A stretch of DNA of 64,000 nucleotides. It comes from Solwaraspora sp. WMMA2065 (GTDB lineage Bacteria; Actinomycetota; Actinomycetes; Mycobacteriales; Micromonosporaceae). A program made the position numbers and the translations under genes. Every line of letters starts with the position of its first letter. Position 1 is the first letter of the stretch. The stretch lies in NCBI RefSeq assembly GCF_030345075.1, contig NZ_CP128361.1, positions 2,976,001 through 3,040,000 on the forward strand. The letters run 5' to 3'. Below are positions 60,038-64,000 of this stretch, piece after piece. The notes beneath the pieces were generated by a model that did no database searches, was not told where the DNA came from, and saw only the letters and a program-made list of their open reading frames with translations.

Positions 60038-60798
60038 GCGGCGATCCCGAGCAGCCTGGCCATGTTGCCGCCCTCGACGAGCGCCCGGTCCGCGGCCTCC
60101 GGGATCGCCTTGGCAATCTTCATCCGTTCCAGGTCGAAGTCGGAGCCGGGCCACTCGCTGCCCAGCAGGATCTGCCCCGGACCGAGCCGGGCGTACGCCC
60201 GCTTGACGTCACTGATCAGGGTGGCTGAGGTCTCCAGGTAGATGTGCGGGTTCCGTTCGGCGACGATGATCGCCTCGGGAACGTTCCAGACCGCTCCCAT
60301 GTGGGCGATGATCGTCGGCACCTGCGGGTGGCCCTTGGCGATCTCCTCGATCGCCAGCGGCGCGCAGAACGCGTCGTCGAGGGCGTTGATCAGCACCATC
60401 AGGCCGTGTTCGGCGCAGGCGGCGAAGACCGGGTCGAGCAGTCCGTGGTCGGCGACGTGGTAGCCGTGCAGGCTGGGGTGCAGTTTGAGCCCTTTGAGGC
60501 CGGCGTCGGCGATCCGGGCGATCTCGTCGAGCGCGTCGTCGTCGGCCGGGCGGACCTGCCCGAAGCCGAACAGCCGGTCCGGGTGGGCCTTGGCCAGGCC
60601 GATGATGAAGTCGTTCTCGATCCGCTGGGCCAGGGAGCAGACCATAGCCATGTCGACCCCGGCGGCGTCCATCCGGTCCAGGATCCGCCGCGGGTCGAAC
60701 GGCGTGTACGGCGGCGGCGCCTGCCCCGGCCGGGCGCCGGTGAGGTAGTCGGATCGGCCCCGCACGTCCTGGGTGGTGTTGTACGCGTCGATGATCAC
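60034..60798 (-). CDS. Amidohydrolase-2 family protein lacking the HxH motif
   Basis: 254 aa. GLKGLKLHPSLHGY, PTIIAHMGAVWN, IYLETSAT and LLGSEWPGSDF match ACMSD/amidohydrolase-2 proteins. The N-terminal metal motif D-x-H-x-H is D-A-Y-N-T here, so two expected ligands are missing. It may be a metal-poor hydrolase or lactonase of altered chemistry. GTG start at 60798, GTGA overlap with the ABC ATPase gene. Confidence 0.83.
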   Translation of the reverse strand: MIIDAYNTTQDVRGRSDYLTGARPGQAPPPYTPFDPRRILDRMDAAGVDMAMVCSLAQRIENDFIIGLAKAHPDRLFGFGQVRPADDDALDEIARIADAGLKGLKLHPSLHGYHVADHGLLDPVFAACAEHGLMVLINALDDAFCAPLAIEEIAKGHPQVPTIIAHMGAVWNVPEAIIVAERNPHIYLETSATLISDVKRAYARLGPGQILLGSEWPGSDFDLERMKIAKAIPEAADRALVEGGNMARLLGIAA

Positions 60799-61802
60799 TG
60801 TGCTGTGCCTCCGGTGGTGACGGTCGACGGTGCCGGGATGTCCTGCGGCACCAGGGGAAGATGGCAGCGGACCGTGCGGCCCGGTTGGATCGATCGCAGT
60901 GCCGGCGCCTCGGTGCGGCAGCGTTCGACGGCGTACCGGCACCGGGTGTGGAACAGGCATCCGGCCGGTGGGTGGGCGGGGTCGGGCAACTCGCCGGCGA
61001 GCACGATCCGTTCCCGGTCGGACTCCCGGTCCAGGGTGGGTACGGCGGAGAGCAGTGCCTCGCTGTAGGGGTGTGCCGGCACGTCGAAGAAGGTGTCCCG
61101 GTCGGCGACCTCGATGATCTGGCCGAGGTACATGACGGCGATCCGGTCGGCGATGTGCCGCACCACGCCCAGGTCGTGCGAGATGAACAACATGGTCAGG
61201 CCGCGCTCCCGGGTCAGGTCGGCGAGCAGGTTCACCACCTGGGCCTGGATGGAGACGTCGAGGGCGGAGACCGGCTCGTCGGCGACGATGAACCGGGGTG
61301 ACGGGGCGAGCGCCCGGGCGATGCCGATGCGTTGCCGCTGGCCGCCGGAGAACTCGTGCGGCCGGCGTCGGCCGGCGTCGCGGCCGAGCCCGACGAGGTC
61401 GAGCAGTTCGTCGACGGCCCGGCCGGCGTCGGCCCGGCTGACCCCCCGACCGCGCAGCAGCGGCTCGGCGACGCTGTCGGCGATCCGCCGCCGCGGGTTG
61501 AGTGAGCTGAACGGGTCCTGGAAGACCATCTGCAGGTCGGCGCGGATCTGTCGGAAGACGGTGCCGCGCAGTCCGGTGATCTCCCGGCCGAGCAGTCGGA
61601 TGCTGCCGGCGGTGGGTTCGGTGATCCGCAGGATGGCCCGACCGAGGGTGGACTTGCCGCAGCCGGACTCGCCGACCAGCCCGAGGGTCTCGCCCTCGCG
61701 GATCTCCAGGTCGACGTCGCGCACGGCGCGGACCGGATCACCGCCGCGCCCCGGGTACTCCACCCGCAGTCCGGTCAGCTCGATCAGTGGCACGCTGGTC
61801 AC
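60795..61802 (-). CDS. Oligopeptide-type ABC transporter ATPase (DppF/OppF-like)
   Basis: 335 aa. Walker [10 protein letters not shown], signature [15 protein letters not shown], Walker [13 protein letters not shown], and a C-terminal oligopeptide-transporter domain with the usual C-x-H-x-H-C-R-Y-like [13 protein letters not shown] cysteines. It works with the DppD-like ATPase and DppB-like permease genes at the right. Confidence 0.93.
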   Translation of the reverse strand: MTSVPLIELTGLRVEYPGRGGDPVRAVRDVDLEIREGETLGLVGESGCGKSTLGRAILRITEPTAGSIRLLGREITGLRGTVFRQIRADLQMVFQDPFSSLNPRRRIADSVAEPLLRGRGVSRADAGRAVDELLDLVGLGRDAGRRRPHEFSGGQRQRIGIARALAPSPRFIVADEPVSALDVSIQAQVVNLLADLTRERGLTMLFISHDLGVVRHIADRIAVMYLGQIIEVADRDTFFDVPAHPYSEALLSAVPTLDRESDRERIVLAGELPDPAHPPAGCLFHTRCRYAVERCRTEAPALRSIQPGRTVRCHLPLVPQDIPAPSTVTTGGTAQ

Positions 61803-62857
61803 GGTCGACCTCCGACCGCTGCCGGAGTGCGGGCGGCGTGCCGGGCCGACGCGTCGAGCAGGCAGGCGTCAACGTGGCCGGGTTCGCCGTGCCGGTGGGT
61901 CAACTCGGGCGGCGCGCTGTCGCAGTCGCTGTGGGCGAACGCGCAGCGTGGGGCGAAGCCGCAGCCGGGTGGTCGGTCGACGCCGGTGAGCGGACTGCCG
62001 GGGATCGCCGGCAGCCGGTCGGCGACCGGCCCGTCGACCCGGGGCACCGAGTCGAGCAGCCCCATCGTGTACGGGTGCTGCGGTGAGTACAGCACCTGGT
62101 CGCGGGTGCCCTGCTCGACGATGCGGCCGCCGTACATGACGGCGACCCGGTCGGCGACCTCGGCGACCACGCCGAGGTCGTGGGTGATCAGGACGATGGA
62201 GGTGCCGTGTTCGGCCTGCAGCCGGTTGAGGGTGGCCAGCACCTGGGCCTGGATGGTGACGTCCAGGGCGGTGGTGGGCTCGTCGGCGATCAGCACGGTC
62301 GGGTCGTTCGCCAGCCCGATCGCGATCATGACGCGTTGCCGCATGCCGCCGGAGAGCTGGTGCGGGTAGGCGCGGGCGTTGCGCGCCGGGTTGGCGATCC
62401 CGACGTCGGCGAGTAGCTCCTCGGCCCGCTGCCAGGCCCGCGCCCGGCTGATCCGTTGATGGGTACGGATCATCTCGGCAACCTGCGCCCCGGCCCGTTG
62501 CAACGGGTTGAGTGCGGCGAGGGCGTCCTGGAACACCACCGAGATGTCCCTGCCCCGGACCCGGCGCAGGTCGGCCTCGCTGGCGGTGGCCAGGTTCCGG
62601 CCGGCGAAGTCCACCCGGCCGCTGATGTGCGTGCCGGGTGCCCGGTTGAGTCCGACCAGGCTCATCGCCAGGGCGGACTTGCCGGAGCCGGACTCGCCGA
62701 CCAGGGCGAGGATCTCACCGGGGTGCAGGTCGAGGTCGACGCCGGCGACGGCGGGCAGCCGACCGGCGGGCACGTCGAACTCGACCCGCAGCCCGCGTAC
62801 GGACAGCACCGGCGCCGGCGGGCCGGCGGGGGCCGGGCCGGTCGGGGCGGAGGTCAC
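61799..62857 (-). CDS. Oligopeptide-type ABC transporter ATPase (DppD/OppD-like)
   Basis: 352 aa. Walker [10 protein letters not shown], signature [16 protein letters not shown], Walker [15 protein letters not shown], and the C-terminal [15 protein letters not shown] cysteine cluster. GTG start at 62857 overlaps the alpha/beta hydrolase stop (GTGA). Probable pair with the DppF-like ATPase. Confidence 0.93.
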   Translation of the reverse strand: MTSAPTGPAPAGPPAPVLSVRGLRVEFDVPAGRLPAVAGVDLDLHPGEILALVGESGSGKSALAMSLVGLNRAPGTHISGRVDFAGRNLATASEADLRRVRGRDISVVFQDALAALNPLQRAGAQVAEMIRTHQRISRARAWQRAEELLADVGIANPARNARAYPHQLSGGMRQRVMIAIGLANDPTVLIADEPTTALDVTIQAQVLATLNRLQAEHGTSIVLITHDLGVVAEVADRVAVMYGGRIVEQGTRDQVLYSPQHPYTMGLLDSVPRVDGPVADRLPAIPGSPLTGVDRPPGCGFAPRCAFAHSDCDSAPPELTHRHGEPGHVDACLLDASARHAARTPAAVGGRP

Positions 62858-63546
62858 CGGGGCGCTCCGGTGACGCTGGCGACGGCCTGCTCGACCAGGT
62901 CGGCGACGTCGCGGGGCCGGACCCGGGGGGTGAAGTGACTGCCGCCGACCTCGGAAATGGTGGCACCGGCACGGGCGGCCATGTCCCGTTGGGTGTCCGG
63001 CCGCAGTGTCCTGTCCTCGGCCGCGACCAGATACCAGGACGGCTTGTCGCGCCAGGCGGGCACCCCGGTGGGCTGCGCGAAGATGGCGTCGGCGCTGGGG
63101 CGCGAGTCGGCGTCGAAGTTGTCCCGTTCGGCTTCCGGCACGTCCCAGCCGATCTCCGCCCAGTACTCGGGGCTGTGTTCCGAGGCCCATTCGCCGTTGG
63201 GGCCACGCCGCATGTGCCGGCTGACCTCGGCCGGCGGGTAGCGGCCGATGATGTCCTGCACCGACTCGTCCTCGTCGGGGGCGAACGCGCAGACGTAGAC
63301 GAGCCCGACGACCCGGATGTCGCGCCCGACGTTGGTGATCACGACGCCGCCGTAGGAGTGCCCGACCAGCAGCACCGGCCCGGCGCAGTCAGCCAGCACG
63401 GCGGTGGTGTTGGCGACGTCCTCGACGAGCGAGTTCATCGGATTGGTGACCAGGTGGACCCGGTGCCCGGCGGCGCGCAGCAACGGTGCCACGCGGGCCC
63501 AGGTGCTCGGGGTGCCGCCGGCGCCGTGCACCAGCACGATATCCAT
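62854..63546 (-). CDS. Alpha/beta hydrolase (EstA/salicylate-esterase-like)
   Basis: 230 aa. LVHGAGGTPSTWARV starts the fold, the nucleophile is in LLVGHSYGGVVI, and the terminal histidine in GGSHFTPRV. A plant hydroxynitrile-lyase/esterase-like small enzyme, cytoplasmic. Located between permease and ATPase genes of one transporter, it probably hydrolyses an ester or amide of the imported compound. Confidence 0.88.
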   Translation of the reverse strand: MDIVLVHGAGGTPSTWARVAPLLRAAGHRVHLVTNPMNSLVEDVANTTAVLADCAGPVLLVGHSYGGVVITNVGRDIRVVGLVYVCAFAPDEDESVQDIIGRYPPAEVSRHMRRGPNGEWASEHSPEYWAEIGWDVPEAERDNFDADSRPSADAIFAQPTGVPAWRDKPSWYLVAAEDRTLRPDTQRDMAARAGATISEVGGSHFTPRVRPRDVADLVEQAVASVTGAPR

Positions 63547-63553
63547 GATGGAC

Positions 63554-64000
63554 TCATCCTTTCCGTAGGCGCGGGTCCAGGACCAGGTAGAACAGGTCGA
63601 CCGCTGCGTTGACCAGCACGAACAGCAGTGCGATCGCCAGCGCGGCGCCCTGCACCACCGGGTAGTCGCGTTGCAGCACCGAGCTGACCAGCAGGTTGCC
63701 GACGCCGGGATAGGAGAAGACGGTCTCGGTGATCACCGAACCGCCGAGCAGCGAGCCGAATTGCAGACCGAGCACGGTCACGATGGGCAGGCCGGCGTTG
63801 CGCAGCACGTGGCGGCGCAGGATGGTCCGCTCCCGCAGCCCTTTCATCCGGGCGGTCCGCACGAAGTCGTCGCTGAGTACCTCCAGCACCGAGGCCCGCA
63901 CGATCCGGGTGATGAAGCCGGCCATCGCCAGCGCGAGGGTGGTGGCCGGCAGGATCAGGTACTGCAGCCACGGCCCGACCAGCTCCGGCCGGTCCTGCAG
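63554..64000 (-). CDS. Oligopeptide-type ABC permease (DppB-like), 5' end outside window
   Basis: The C-terminal 148 residues of a DppB-type permease: the EAA-like loop VRTARMKGLRERTILRRHVLRNA, FGSLLGGSVITETVFSYPGVGNLL and a final helix before LDPRLRKG. The start lies right of 64000. It ends 7 nt before the hydrolase start and shows that the operon continues beyond the window, where a DppC-like permease and binding protein would be expected. Confidence 0.92.
   Translation of the reverse strand: MQDRPELVGPWLQYLILPATTLALAMAGFITRIVRASVLEVLSDDFVRTARMKGLRERTILRRHVLRNAGLPIVTVLGLQFGSLLGGSVITETVFSYPGVGNLLVSSVLQRDYPVVQGAALAIALLFVLVNAAVDLFYLVLDPRLRKG

Overview
The window is GC-rich, uses frequent GTG starts and is packed with 4-nt ATGA/GTGA gene overlaps. 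Together with the complete ergothioneine cluster egtABCD and actinobacterial families (DUF397 plus XRE/DUF5753, PucR, IclR, MarR, TetR), this points to a high-GC actinomycete. A Micromonosporaceae-like genome is my guess from style only.

Layout. (1) 1-4.7 kb: right edge of a nonribosomal peptide locus. A 5'-truncated A-T-C synthetase ends in an unusual acyl-ACP-reductase-like domain and is translationally coupled to a 44-codon ORF and a single-domain rhodanese. (2) 4.9-6.9 kb: a decayed polar amino-acid ABC transporter; binding protein, permease and ATPase are all broken. (3) 6.9-11.3 kb: egtABCD on the minus strand, with overlapping inverted repeats in front of egtA. (4) 11.5-15.4 kb: accessory debris and small regulators: a truncated Phd/YefM-like antitoxin, a truncated SDR facing a frameshifted MarR gene, a beta-lactamase-fold hydrolase, and an XRE/DUF397 pair.

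(5) 15.6-48.6 kb: a catabolic region. It holds a Rieske ring-hydroxylating oxygenase with Dabb and extradiol-dioxygenase genes; a formamidase-type amidase; an eight-gene operon (ferredoxin, reductase, FAH hydrolase, amidohydrolase, HpcH aldolase, cupin, ribokinase); two inverted IclR genes; a BMP-type ABC importer with an amidohydrolase and a quinone-reductase-like MDR; a PucR regulator; an aldehyde/alcohol dehydrogenase pair; a CYP116B-like self-sufficient P450; and a TauD-type dioxygenase. Seven copies of one 17-bp dyad, GCGAGAC-N3-GTCTCGC or a relative, sit in front of these operons, so I infer one regulon, most simply under one or both IclR proteins.

(6) 48.6-52.9 kb: TetR with a divergent hydrolase, then a lower-GC patch. 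There an 882-bp IS5-type element with a 3-bp target duplication splits an ORF that would otherwise be continuous. An orphan VbhA-like antitoxin follows. (7) 52.9-64 kb: a minus-strand run of at least eleven genes for uptake and breakdown of an unidentified nitrogen-rich compound: oligopeptide-type ABC transporter, alpha/beta hydrolase, amidohydrolases, cytidine-deaminase-like protein, creatininase, cyclase/formamidase, gamma-glutamyltransferase and a FadH-like flavoprotein. It continues past the window.

The chemistry suggests oxidation of an aromatic or N-heterocyclic compound, then ring opening, C-C hydrolysis, aldolase cleavage and amide/formyl hydrolysis. The substrate cannot be read from sequence. 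No tRNA, rRNA or CRISPR array was seen.
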